DNA of 33,224 bases from Thermoplasmata archaeon (GTDB lineage Archaea > Thermoplasmatota > Thermoplasmata > Thermoplasmatales > Thermoplasmataceae): the NCBI GenBank assembly GCA_021799185.1, contig JAJZAW010000004.1, positions 1 through 33,224 of the forward strand, read 5' to 3'. Made by a program: the position numbers and the translations under genes. This document shows positions 6,578 through 14,427 of this stretch, piece after piece (position 1 is the stretch's first letter; every line of letters starts with the position of its first letter). The notes beneath the pieces are model-generated. The model saw only the letters and a list, made by a program, of their open reading frames with translations. It made no database searches and was not told the origin of the DNA.

Positions 6578-9500
6578 GGATATTCTGGTTTCCTTTTCCA
6601 TCTCTTTCTTAAATATGCACCCATGAAAGCCAGATAGATTGCAATTCCGCCCACTATGGCAATGTTCGTTCCCAGATACACGGCATTTGAGTATGTTATT
6701 TTCACCACGGATGACTGGTATACCTCACCATCGGAGAGCCTGAGCACAACTGTGGCATAATATGTGTGTCCAGGATATATGCCGGATATTACGGTGGAGC
6801 TGCTTGATTGAGATGTGAAGGTAAAAACCCTCGGATTAAAGAAACCCGGGTTCTGGGAAATATATAGCTGGTATTCAGCAAAATTGTTGCCTCCGTAGCC
6901 GGACCATGTGACAATGCCAAGGAAGAAGAAGAGCGGGAAATATCTAGTAATGGATATCAGGGGCATGGAACTGATGTTTATGCCCAGTGGTTTCATGGAA
7001 AAGTTTAGCTCAAATGGGGCAAATTTAAGCAGGAGGTTCTTGTACTGGGTTTCATAAAGGTATGCTGATGACGATATGTTCAGTGTACCGGTATCCTCAT
7101 AAAGCCTGTAATGGCCTGTTGAATTTGTGTATGCGTATGACTGATTGGACACAGATATGTTAGCGCCAGCAACAGGGAACGAATAGACAGAGTCGCTAAC
7201 AAGGCCATGTATTAGCACCATGCTGCTGGATACTGGCCTGAGTGAGATCTGAGTACTGTAGGATGTACCGGGCATTATCTCAGTTGACGCATTCATCTGT
7301 ACAAAACCAGGAGCTGTGGCATTGATCCAGACAAGCCCGGGAATTATGTTTCTATAAAAAATCCCATGATTACCCCTTACAGTTAAATTCTGTATTCTCA
7401 CCGAGGCATTGCCCTGGAAAACAAATACAGAAACGTTCACCGGGATTGCTGAAAGTTGAACCGTCAGGTTCCCGGACGACCTGTTTGTCAGAGAGACTGG
7501 ATAGAAGCCTATGGATGAGACACTGAAATTATTCTCGCCTGAAATAACCGGAATGGATGAGGAATTCAGAATTTTATATCCGGAAAAGTAATCCACAACC
7601 AGAGATGCAGGCGGATTAAGGTCGCCGGGAATATTTGAATGCACACTTATGTTCTGCATAACAACATCCGGTATGTAGACTACACGTGTTTCATTCAGCC
7701 TGTTCCCTCCTATGGGCTCAGAAGCCGTAATATTGAAAAATCCAGAATGAGGGAATGTATACGTATTGCCCGTTATTCTTGTCCCGTTCACATCCCATGC
7801 TACAGATCCTGTGTAACCGGACAGGCGAAACGAACCGCTGACAGGTGGGCCCAAGTTGAGGGTATATGATATCAGGGGTGAAGAGGGTGAAATGGAGCTG
7901 TAGGCGGGGTTTCCCTGTATGTACCTGGAAAAATGGGCTACCGTACTGTTTATTGTGGCATTCAGCGATGAATAACTGGAAATACCCATTCCGGAGAATT
8001 TCTGAAAGTACATCCCTGTTGAGTTCATTTCGGCACCGTTATAAACTCCGGTGAGGTTTCTGAAGGTGAAATTCCCCATATTTGTAAGATTGTCGTATGA
8101 ATCGATACTAACCCCTCCAGCCACTGGGGTAGAATTTCCTGAAAAATTTAGAAATATGGGCACGTTAAGATTGATTTCATCATGTCCGTCAGATGCTGCA
8201 GCGATCCATCCTCCGTTGTATGTGAGGGATAGATTTGATATATAATGAAACGGCCCATGGATGTCAGGAATCTGGGTGCCAGGAATTTCCATTACATGGC
8301 CGCCCTGGCTGATCCTCAGCATATAATCTGCTTCTCCCCATGATACATTTATGCCAAATTCAATGTAATTGAGCGGGCTGTTATATAACCCTACATAATA
8401 GAAGACTGAGCCGTTGGACTTCAGTCCGCTGGTGTTTACTGAAAGGCCAAGGTCTGAATATACAGTGCTGGCATAGGTGGCATTACCCTGGAGAAGAACC
8501 TGGCCTCCAAATCCGGCTGTTACTTTATTGGTGGCATTCACCAGGCCTGATACACTTGGCGTCCCCAGGCCCGTCACGGGATTCCACCCTGGTCCCGCAT
8601 TGTATGCTCCGTTGCTGCCGGTCTTTATCTGCTCAAATGAGGAATTATAGAGGGGAGTTCTGGAAATCTGGTATAAAAGCGGATTAATAAATCCAATGCG
8701 CCTATGTGTGGCCTGATCAATTATGGCTATAGCTGCTGCCCATATGGGGGCGGCAATGCTGGTACCGCCAGCCTCGTACTGTTTCCCCCTGACCACAACT
8801 ATCATTCCAGTATACTGGTTTGCGTCCAGGGAGACATCAGGCACACCCCTTGATGTCCCGTTGAAGCCAGGCGCAGACTGCCAGTATGGGGCTGAAAAGA
8901 ATCTGCTGTACCCGCCTCCGCTTCCAAAACTCCGTCCTTCATACATCCCGCCCCAGGCAGTCTGGGTATATTTTCCGTCAAAAAGGATGAGTGAAGTACC
9001 ACCAACTGCGGTAACATATGGATCCGAGGACGGGAAATTGACAGTTGGTATTCCGGTTCCGTTTGGGGCATAATAATATGAGCCGGTGTCTCCTGTTGCT
9101 GCAACGACGGTAATACCCTTCAGGTAGGCTTCTCTGTAAATTTGTGAATACACTTCGACCTCATTCTGCGGCAGCAATACCTCCTGATTTCCCCAGCTCA
9201 GAGAAATAATGTTTGCTGAACTGCTGTTTACCATATCACTGACAGCCCACTGAAGAATACTGGTAATGGCTGAAGGAACTATGTAGAGGAGTATTGTTGC
9301 GTTTGGGGCCATGGCGTGTGCCCATTCGACATCCGTTGCAGTTTCCAGTGCCCATGAGGCATTGTATGTTCCGTTTCCCGGCTTTCCTTCCGGATATGAA
9401 ACGCTGAGATTGGCTGGTGGAAGGCCATTTAATTCATCAAATGCCTTGAGGTCATAAGCGAGATTCGGATCACCGTATGCATCCACTATTCCAATTGTTA

Positions 9501-9990
9501 TGCCTGCGCCAGTATATCCGGAATGGTATTCCCAGGTGAAGTTGTATGCGCTTGCAATCTGGGATGGAACAAAGGCGTATGGAATCACCAGATCTGGTGT
9601 AGCCTGGTATTCAATAGTGTAAGGCACTGAGGTTACAGAGCTGTTAATAGTGGCATACTGAATGCCATATTCTGTAACTGCGCTCTTCAGGATATCCGAA
9701 ACATAAGGCATCTGGGATGCAGTTGGATAAATATTTAAAAGACCTCCGGCGCGGTTAAAATTTACTCCGAGACTATCAAGTGCCGATGCAATTATGCTGG
9801 AATATATCCCACTGGCATAAGCTGTATAATACTGAGTGTTAGCGGTCTGGCTCTCCGTGTTCGTGGAAAGCCATGTATCAGCCTGCGATGTAAAATGTAT
9901 GGAATCAGTCTGCCACAGTGGAATAACTGCTGCCACGGGTGCAGCCATCAGCATCACCGCCAGTAGTGCGTAGAACTTGTTCGTAGGCAT
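6574..9990 (-). CDS. Secreted, membrane-anchored S53 (sedolisin/kumamolisin-type) peptidase with large C-terminal region
   Basis: Acid-active serine-carboxyl peptidase, 1138 aa. The N-terminus has Lys5 and a hydrophobic stretch at 7-24, a signal peptide. An activation-type pro-region follows (about 30-130), then the S53 catalytic domain (about 135-485) with Glu216 and Asp220 (ALETATDVEW), oxyanion Asp301 (AATGDTG) and Ser411 (GGTSIAAP); the Glu-Asp spacing of four is that of sedolisins. The remaining ~650 residues are beta-rich: an unassigned 500-710 segment, a PKD-like stretch (715-775), a carboxypeptidase-regulatory-like repeat (925-975) and an FN3-like piece (1010-1100). A membrane helix at about 1105-1126 and a basic tail (KRWKRK) anchor it outside the cell. 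I count more than 40 N-x-S/T sequons, suggesting heavy glycosylation. Probable role: extracellular protein digestion in acid. Confidence 0.88.
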   Translation of the reverse strand: MPTNKFYALLAVMLMAAPVAAVIPLWQTDSIHFTSQADTWLSTNTESQTANTQYYTAYASGIYSSIIASALDSLGVNFNRAGGLLNIYPTASQMPYVSDILKSAVTEYGIQYATINSSVTSVPYTIEYQATPDLVIPYAFVPSQIASAYNFTWEYHSGYTGAGITIGIVDAYGDPNLAYDLKAFDELNGLPPANLSVSYPEGKPGNGTYNASWALETATDVEWAHAMAPNATILLYIVPSAITSILQWAVSDMVNSSSANIISLSWGNQEVLLPQNEVEVYSQIYREAYLKGITVVAATGDTGSYYYAPNGTGIPTVNFPSSDPYVTAVGGTSLILFDGKYTQTAWGGMYEGRSFGSGGGYSRFFSAPYWQSAPGFNGTSRGVPDVSLDANQYTGMIVVVRGKQYEAGGTSIAAPIWAAAIAIIDQATHRRIGFINPLLYQISRTPLYNSSFEQIKTGSNGAYNAGPGWNPVTGLGTPSVSGLVNATNKVTAGFGGQVLLQGNATYASTVYSDLGLSVNTSGLKSNGSVFYYVGLYNSPLNYIEFGINVSWGEADYMLRISQGGHVMEIPGTQIPDIHGPFHYISNLSLTYNGGWIAAASDGHDEINLNVPIFLNFSGNSTPVAGGVSIDSYDNLTNMGNFTFRNLTGVYNGAEMNSTGMYFQKFSGMGISSYSSLNATINSTVAHFSRYIQGNPAYSSISPSSPLISYTLNLGPPVSGSFRLSGYTGSVAWDVNGTRITGNTYTFPHSGFFNITASEPIGGNRLNETRVVYIPDVVMQNISVHSNIPGDLNPPASLVVDYFSGYKILNSSSIPVISGENNFSVSSIGFYPVSLTNRSSGNLTVQLSAIPVNVSVFVFQGNASVRIQNLTVRGNHGIFYRNIIPGLVWINATAPGFVQMNASTEIMPGTSYSTQISLRPVSSSMVLIHGLVSDSVYSFPVAGANISVSNQSYAYTNSTGHYRLYEDTGTLNISSSAYLYETQYKNLLLKFAPFELNFSMKPLGINISSMPLISITRYFPLFFFLGIVTWSGYGGNNFAEYQLYISQNPGFFNPRVFTFTSQSSSSTVISGIYPGHTYYATVVLRLSDGEVYQSSVVKITYSNAVYLGTNIAIVGGIAIYLAFMGAYLRKRWKRKPEYP

Positions 9991-10007
9991 CCGTCCTCTC
10001 TCAATGG

Positions 10008-10030
10008 TAAATCATATTAATATATCATGG
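10008..10030. promoter_or_regulatory. Shared AT-rich promoter between the S53 peptidase (minus) and priS (plus)
   Basis: The run CATATTAATATATCAT (about 10013-10028) reads as a TATA box on both strands. It lies about 30 bases upstream of the minus-strand peptidase ATG at 9990 and about 50 bases upstream of the GTG at 10070 proposed for priS. Spacing and base composition are the only evidence. Confidence 0.4.
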
Positions 10031-10069
10031 CATGGGCTGGTATTGCCCGAAACAGATCCATCAGAAAAT

Positions 10070-11200
10070 GTGCTGCGTGAATATTTTCGCGACTATTACA
10101 GAAACTGGAAAGCAGATCTTATAGACATAATATCTGCAAGGGAAATCGGCTTCATCCCTTTTTTCGGAACAATGGTAAGGCACAGGGCAGTGCTGAACCT
10201 AAGCTCACTTACTGACATGATGAAGCGTATTGTTCCCCGCCACACCTATTATTCCACCGCATATTACAGGAAACCTGAGGAAAAGATAATGAAGGACAAG
10301 GAATGGCTGGGTGCCGAGCTCATATTCGATCTGGACGCTGACCACATTACGGGTGCCGAAAAGATGAGCTACACAGAAATTTTATCTGAGGTGAAGAAGC
10401 ATACACATCGCCTTATTTTCAGATTCCTTATGGACGATCTGGGTTTTCAGGAAAAGGACCTCAAGATTTTCTTTTCCGGGGGAAGAGGATACCATGTCCA
10501 TGTTGTGGAGGATTCTATTTATCCTCTGGGCTCAGATTCCCGCCGGGAGATCGCGAATTACATAAGGGGCGAAGGCTTCAGCACATACGACATACGCAGG
10601 GCAATGCAGGAAGCATCAGCGGTAATGGGCGGGTGGAAATCAGACGTGGACAGACTCTTTGTCGAATTCATGGCTGGAGTGGCGGATGAATCCGACAACC
10701 AGTTGCTGTCAGGCATTCTAGGAAACAGGAGAAGTGCGGAAGCTTACATCAGAAATCTTTCAAAACAGATCAATGCAGGCAAATCTCTGAAGAAGCGTGA
10801 CCTGTTTGTGAAGCCGGGAAGCGAGAAATACAGGCATATGGACGCGAACGATGAAAAGATACTCACTCACATTATAAGTGAGGTCAGGGCCAGCAATGCT
10901 TGTGAAATAGACGAACCGGTAACAACTGACGTGCACAGGCTCATCAGGACACCAGGCAGCCTTCATGGCAAGACGGGTTTCGTCGTGAAGCATATACCCG
11001 TGGATGATTTCGATGGATTTGATCCTCTCCGCGATGCTGTATATTCAGGTTTCAACAGAAGATCAGCAAAGGTTGAGATTCTGCGTCCTCTCAGTATAAG
11101 CATCGGGGGTGAGAATTTCAATCTTGAACCGGGTCAGACTGAACTTCCGGGGGCTGCCGCTGTATTTGCTGTTGCATCACGGCTGGGTAAATTTTTATAA
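10070..11200 (+). CDS. priS: DNA primase, catalytic (small) subunit PriS
   Basis: Synthesises RNA/DNA primers for replication as part of the archaeal primase. Seen: the catalytic motif DLDADH (Asp87 and Asp89 from the GTG start), SGGRGYHVHV soon after, and DEPVTTDVHRLIRTPGSLHG, all conserved in archaeo-eukaryotic primases. I place the start at GTG 10070 (376 aa), because family members begin close to the LREYFRDYYR segment. In-frame ATG 10004 and TTG 9977 would run through an apparent TATA box, and TTG 9977 would overlap the opposite gene's start. The loop between the Asp motif and RGYH, which in Pyrococcus carries a Cys/His zinc knuckle, has no cysteine here; the only Cys I see is in NACEID. 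The start is less certain than the identity. Confidence 0.88.
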   Translation: MLREYFRDYYRNWKADLIDIISAREIGFIPFFGTMVRHRAVLNLSSLTDMMKRIVPRHTYYSTAYYRKPEEKIMKDKEWLGAELIFDLDADHITGAEKMSYTEILSEVKKHTHRLIFRFLMDDLGFQEKDLKIFFSGGRGYHVHVVEDSIYPLGSDSRREIANYIRGEGFSTYDIRRAMQEASAVMGGWKSDVDRLFVEFMAGVADESDNQLLSGILGNRRSAEAYIRNLSKQINAGKSLKKRDLFVKPGSEKYRHMDANDEKILTHIISEVRASNACEIDEPVTTDVHRLIRTPGSLHGKTGFVVKHIPVDDFDGFDPLRDAVYSGFNRRSAKVEILRPLSISIGGENFNLEPGQTELPGAAAVFAVASRLGKFL

Positions 11201-11224
11201 TTATTAACTTAGAATAACTATCAT

Positions 11225-11237
11225 AAACTTAATATAT
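11225..11237 (+). promoter_or_regulatory. TATA box of rubrerythrin/DUF3501 operon
   Basis: AAACTTAATATAT lies about 35 bases before the ATG at 11266, in an AT-rich 65-bp spacer after priS. GGTG at 11257-11260 is a weak SD. Position and composition only. Confidence 0.45.
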
Positions 11238-11265
11238 CGTGGAAACATAAACATATGGTGTCAAA

Positions 11266-11685
11266 ATGGAACTGAAAAACAGTAAGACGCTGGAAAATCT
11301 GAAAGCCGGTTTTGCCGGTGAGAGCCAGGCCAACAGGCGTTATCTATATTTCGCTCAGAAGGCTGATGAGGAAGGATACCAGGAAGTTGCATCAACATTC
11401 CGGTCCACAGCTGATGGAGAAACAGCGCATGCATTTGGTCATCTTAAATATCTTGCCCAGGTTGGAGATCCGGTGACAGGCGAGCCAATTGGAACAACTG
11501 AGCAGAACCTGAAATCTGCAATTGCTGGGGAAACATACGAGTACAGCCAGATGTACCCAGGGTTTGCCAAGGTTGCAAGGGATGAGCATTTCGACGACAT
11601 AGCGCACTGGTTTGAGATACTTTCAAAGGCGGAAAAATCCCACGCCAAGAAATACGAAGACACACTGGCCAAGCTACCCAAGTAA
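11266..11685 (+). CDS. Short rubrerythrin (diiron peroxide reductase domain only)
   Basis: Ferritin-like diiron protein that reduces hydrogen peroxide in anaerobes and microaerophiles. All expected iron ligands are visible in 139 aa: Glu19 (GESQ), Glu52 and His55 (GETAH), Glu89 and Glu92 (GETYEYSQMYP), Glu123 and His126 (AEKSHAKKYE). The protein ends at LPK, so the C-terminal rubredoxin domain of classic rubrerythrin is absent and an external electron donor must be used. Such short forms are common in archaea. It is followed five bases later by a DUF3501 gene, a partnership also seen in bacteria. A TATA box at 11225-11237 suggests the pair has its own promoter, separate from priS. Confidence 0.92.
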   Translation: MELKNSKTLENLKAGFAGESQANRRYLYFAQKADEEGYQEVASTFRSTADGETAHAFGHLKYLAQVGDPVTGEPIGTTEQNLKSAIAGETYEYSQMYPGFAKVARDEHFDDIAHWFEILSKAEKSHAKKYEDTLAKLPK

Positions 11686-11696
11686 GGTGGGTGGAT

Positions 11697-12269
11697 ATGC
11701 AGGCCATAAGATCGGAGGAAGTGATTCCTCCAGACAAATTCGAAAAGCAACGGGATGAAATCACAAAGAAGATCATAGAAATTAAAAAGACAAGAAGGGT
11801 GGAAACCAAGACCTTCAGCTTTCTCTTCGAATCACGGGATACTGTTATGAATCAGATCAACGAAATGGTTTTCATAGAGAAAGTTCGTGATCCAGAGGAA
11901 ATCAGAAGGCTCATAGAGGTATACAGCGATCTTCTTCCAGGGCCCGATACTTTCAGTGTATCCATGTTCATAGAGTTCAGAGATGAGAGGCAGATGGCTG
12001 CAGAAATGCCCAGGCTGACAGGCATTGAGAATACGGTTTATATTTCATTCGACGGGCATGAACTGAAGGCCACCCCTGAAGAGGGCCGTTCAACCGAAGT
12101 GCTTGAATCCACGCTCCAATACCTGAAGTTTCACTTCAACAGGGTTCTTGCAGAACAGTTCAGATCGGCAGAGAATGTCTATATCGAGACCAGGAAGCAG
12201 GGATACTCTGAAGCTGGCAAAATATCCGGACCTCTGCTGGAGCAACTGAAGAGTGAACTTACAGTTTAA
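11697..12269 (+). CDS. DUF3501 family protein, partner of rubrerythrin
   Basis: I recognise the DUF3501 pattern: an N-terminal charged helix, then a KKTRRV segment, FLFESRDTVMNQINEM (the most conserved stretch, about residues 40-56), a DPEEIRRLIEVYSDLLPG region, and a central beta portion with SVSMFIEF. There is no Cys, no membrane segment and no signal peptide, so it is cytosolic. No biochemical function is established; in other genomes the family sits next to rubrerythrin or Fe-S oxidoreductase genes, which suggests a role in peroxide or redox metabolism. The start is ATG 11697 with GGTGG-type SD at 11686-11694; GTG 11691, two codons earlier, is an alternative. The gene is clearly co-transcribed with rubrerythrin. 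Confidence 0.8.
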   Translation: MQAIRSEEVIPPDKFEKQRDEITKKIIEIKKTRRVETKTFSFLFESRDTVMNQINEMVFIEKVRDPEEIRRLIEVYSDLLPGPDTFSVSMFIEFRDERQMAAEMPRLTGIENTVYISFDGHELKATPEEGRSTEVLESTLQYLKFHFNRVLAEQFRSAENVYIETRKQGYSEAGKISGPLLEQLKSELTV

Positions 12270-12299
12270 TGTAACTTAAACGCTCTTCACAACAGACAA

Positions 12300-12314
12300 T
12301 TTATTATTTTTATA
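12300..12314 (+). promoter_or_regulatory. TATA box of the acyl-CoA dehydrogenase/DUF72 pair
   Basis: The run TTTATTATTTTTATA is centred about 22-25 bases before ATG 12329, so the mRNA is probably leaderless or nearly so. Spacing only. Confidence 0.45.
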
Positions 12315-12328
12315 CCCATATCAGGGGC

Positions 12329-13471
12329 ATGATAGAAGCCACCATAACGCAGGACGAAAAGGAAGTTCTGAAGTATGTAAGGCAATTTGCCCAGAAAGAG
12401 GTCAAGCCACTTGCGAGGCAGATAGACCAGAGCAGATCTGTGCCTCAGAAAATAATAGATAGAATGAATGAGCTTGGCCTCTTTTCAAGCTACATACCTA
12501 AGGAATACGGGGGAGCAGGCCTGAGTTTCAGTTTTCTTGTGAGGGTCATCGAGGAGCTCTCAATGGCGTGTCCAAGCACAGCGCTTGTTCTGGACGGTGC
12601 CCTGACACTGTTTGCCGATCCACTGATCATGTTCGGGAGCGATGACCTTAAGAAGCGATATCTTACAAGGGTATCGGCAGGTGCTGTGGGCGGCCTGGCA
12701 CTGACGGAAGCAAATGCCGGTAGCGATGCTGCTGCGATTAAAACATCAGCGGTCAGGAAGGGAAAAGGATACGTAATAAATGGGAGCAAGATATTCATTT
12801 CAAACGGACGGATCGCAAAGTTCTTCGTTGTGGATGCAGTGACAGACCCTTCCAAGGGCCACAGGGGAATAACAACATTTGTTGTCGATGCCGATTCACC
12901 CGGATTCAGGGTGAGCAGGGACATTGAAAAGCTGGGCATACGTGGCAGCAGTACTGTTGAACTAGAGTTTCAGGACGTATTTGTTCCGGATGAAAATGTA
13001 GTTGGTGAGGTAAATAAAGGATTCAAGGTTGTAATGGAGACTCTTGACTCAGGGCGCATTGGTATAGCGGCTCAGGCGCTGGGGATAGCTCAGGCTGCAC
13101 TTGACGAGGCAGTTGACTACGTCAGGCAGAGAAAACAGTTTGGCCAGGCAATAGGTGACTTCCAGGGAATACAGTTCATGCTTGCTGACATGTCCACCAG
13201 GCTCGATGCAGCCAGGCTTCTCACGTACAAAGCGGCTGAAATGTGGGATCGGCATGAGAACGCAGTAAGGATATCATCACAGGCCAAGCTATTCGCGTCC
13301 GATGCGGCAATGAGCATCACAACCGACTGCCTCCAGCTTTTTGGCGGGTATGGATATACCACGGATCTTGACGCAGAACGCCACATGAGGGATGCGAAGA
13401 TCACTCAGATATATGAGGGAACAAATCAGATTCAGAGGGTTATAATAGCAAGAGACCTTCTAAGACAGTAA
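12329..13471 (+). CDS. Acyl-CoA dehydrogenase
   Basis: FAD enzyme that introduces the alpha-beta double bond into an acyl-CoA. At 380 aa it is full length. Seen: the FAD/substrate segment ALTEANAGSDAAAI (124-137), the KIFISNG strand (154-160), RKQFGQAIGDFQGIQ (268-282), LFGGYGYTTDLDAERHMRDAK (337-357) and the catalytic Glu363 in IYEGTNQIQR, the position used by short- and medium-chain enzymes. Chain length or substrate (straight, branched or amino-acid-derived acyl-CoA) cannot be read. Electrons would normally go to an ETF, which is not in this window. Together with the enoyl-CoA hydratase at 27834 it provides two successive steps of acyl-CoA oxidation, although the genes are 15 kb apart. Confidence 0.93.
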   Translation: MIEATITQDEKEVLKYVRQFAQKEVKPLARQIDQSRSVPQKIIDRMNELGLFSSYIPKEYGGAGLSFSFLVRVIEELSMACPSTALVLDGALTLFADPLIMFGSDDLKKRYLTRVSAGAVGGLALTEANAGSDAAAIKTSAVRKGKGYVINGSKIFISNGRIAKFFVVDAVTDPSKGHRGITTFVVDADSPGFRVSRDIEKLGIRGSSTVELEFQDVFVPDENVVGEVNKGFKVVMETLDSGRIGIAAQALGIAQAALDEAVDYVRQRKQFGQAIGDFQGIQFMLADMSTRLDAARLLTYKAAEMWDRHENAVRISSQAKLFASDAAMSITTDCLQLFGGYGYTTDLDAERHMRDAKITQIYEGTNQIQRVIIARDLLRQ

Positions 13472-14296
13472 ATGATCTGGCTGGGCTGTTCAGGCTGGGC
13501 ATACACTGACTGGAACGGTGTGTTCTACCCGCGGGGCATGTCTGGCAGCCTCAGTTATTACGGGAAATTTTTCAATTCAGTTGAGGTGAATGTAACATTT
13601 TACAGGCCAGTTGCTGCCGATGCCATCGCACACTGGATAAATGCGGCAATGAAAATGCCCAGATTCAGATTTTCAGTGAAGGCCCCCCGTATCATAACAC
13701 ATGATCTTGTAATGCGCGATGTTAAATCTGCAGTTGAAGAAATGGAGAAATTTTCAGAAAGCACCCTGCGGCCACTTTCAGAAGCTCATCTTTCCGGCGC
13801 TCTGCTGGTTCAGCTGCCTCCATCCTTCAGGGAATCGCATGCGGGGAACCTTGATATGCTCGTATCATCTGTTGACATTCATGGATTCAGGGGCGTACTG
13901 GAATTACGAAATGGTTCACCAACAGAAAGTCCTGTCGTCATGAAGATAGTCAGGAATGCAGGATATGTGCCTGCAAATATAGATAGCCCCGCATCGAAAC
14001 TGGATAATTTCATGGATTACGGTCACGGCTTTTCCTACTTCAGATTCCACGGACGGAATGCTGCTTCCTGGTTTTCCACTGATCAGGGACCTTCTGCCAG
14101 ATACGTGTACAGGTACAGCCTGGATGAGCTTCGTGATCTTTCCAGGTATGTAAAGAAGAGCGTGGAAGCTGGGGACGAGGTCTTTGTGTATTTCAACAAT
14201 CATCCAGCAGGCAATGCGCCTAAGAATGCAAGGGACTTCGCAGGAATCATTGGACTAGAAACAGCGGGTTACCAGACGCGCCTTTTTGACGCCTAG
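13472..14296 (+). CDS. DUF72 family protein (YecE-like)
   Basis: TIM-barrel-like protein of unknown biochemical role. Family marks seen: the N-terminal GCSGWAYTDWNGVFYP (about 5-20), FNSVEVNVTFYRP soon after, VQLPPSF in the middle, FRFHGR, and the C-terminal YFNNHPAGNAPKNA. Length 274 aa is close to the usual 240-280. Its ATG begins on the very next base after the acyl-CoA dehydrogenase TAA, so it must be translated from the same mRNA, but I see no functional link known for the two. No membrane or signal segment. No metal-site cysteines except Cys6. Confidence 0.85.
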   Translation: MIWLGCSGWAYTDWNGVFYPRGMSGSLSYYGKFFNSVEVNVTFYRPVAADAIAHWINAAMKMPRFRFSVKAPRIITHDLVMRDVKSAVEEMEKFSESTLRPLSEAHLSGALLVQLPPSFRESHAGNLDMLVSSVDIHGFRGVLELRNGSPTESPVVMKIVRNAGYVPANIDSPASKLDNFMDYGHGFSYFRFHGRNAASWFSTDQGPSARYVYRYSLDELRDLSRYVKKSVEAGDEVFVYFNNHPAGNAPKNARDFAGIIGLETAGYQTRLFDA

Positions 14297-14376
14297 AAAA
14301 GTCCGCAACATAGATCCCGTGATAAGTGTTTCGAACCCGAGAATTCATGGAAATATGAGCAATGGCGTATCATAAG

Positions 14377-14391
14377 AATTAAAAGTTTTAA
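14377..14391 (+). promoter_or_regulatory. TATA-like element upstream of gatDE
   Basis: AATTAAAAGTTTTAA lies about 44 bases before the gatD TTG start. The mRNA would have a leader of roughly 20 bases, carrying the GGGGGAT SD at 14412-14418. Inferred from spacing. Confidence 0.4.
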
Positions 14392-14427
14392 GCACAGTAC
14401 AGCATACTCAGCGGGGGATACAGCACT

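Noticed and set aside
14315-14345. tRNA-like TTCGAA segment (possible T-arm on either strand)
   Set aside because: The bases flanking the TTCGAA loop do not form a five-base stem, and no acceptor, D or anticodon arms can be folded around it.
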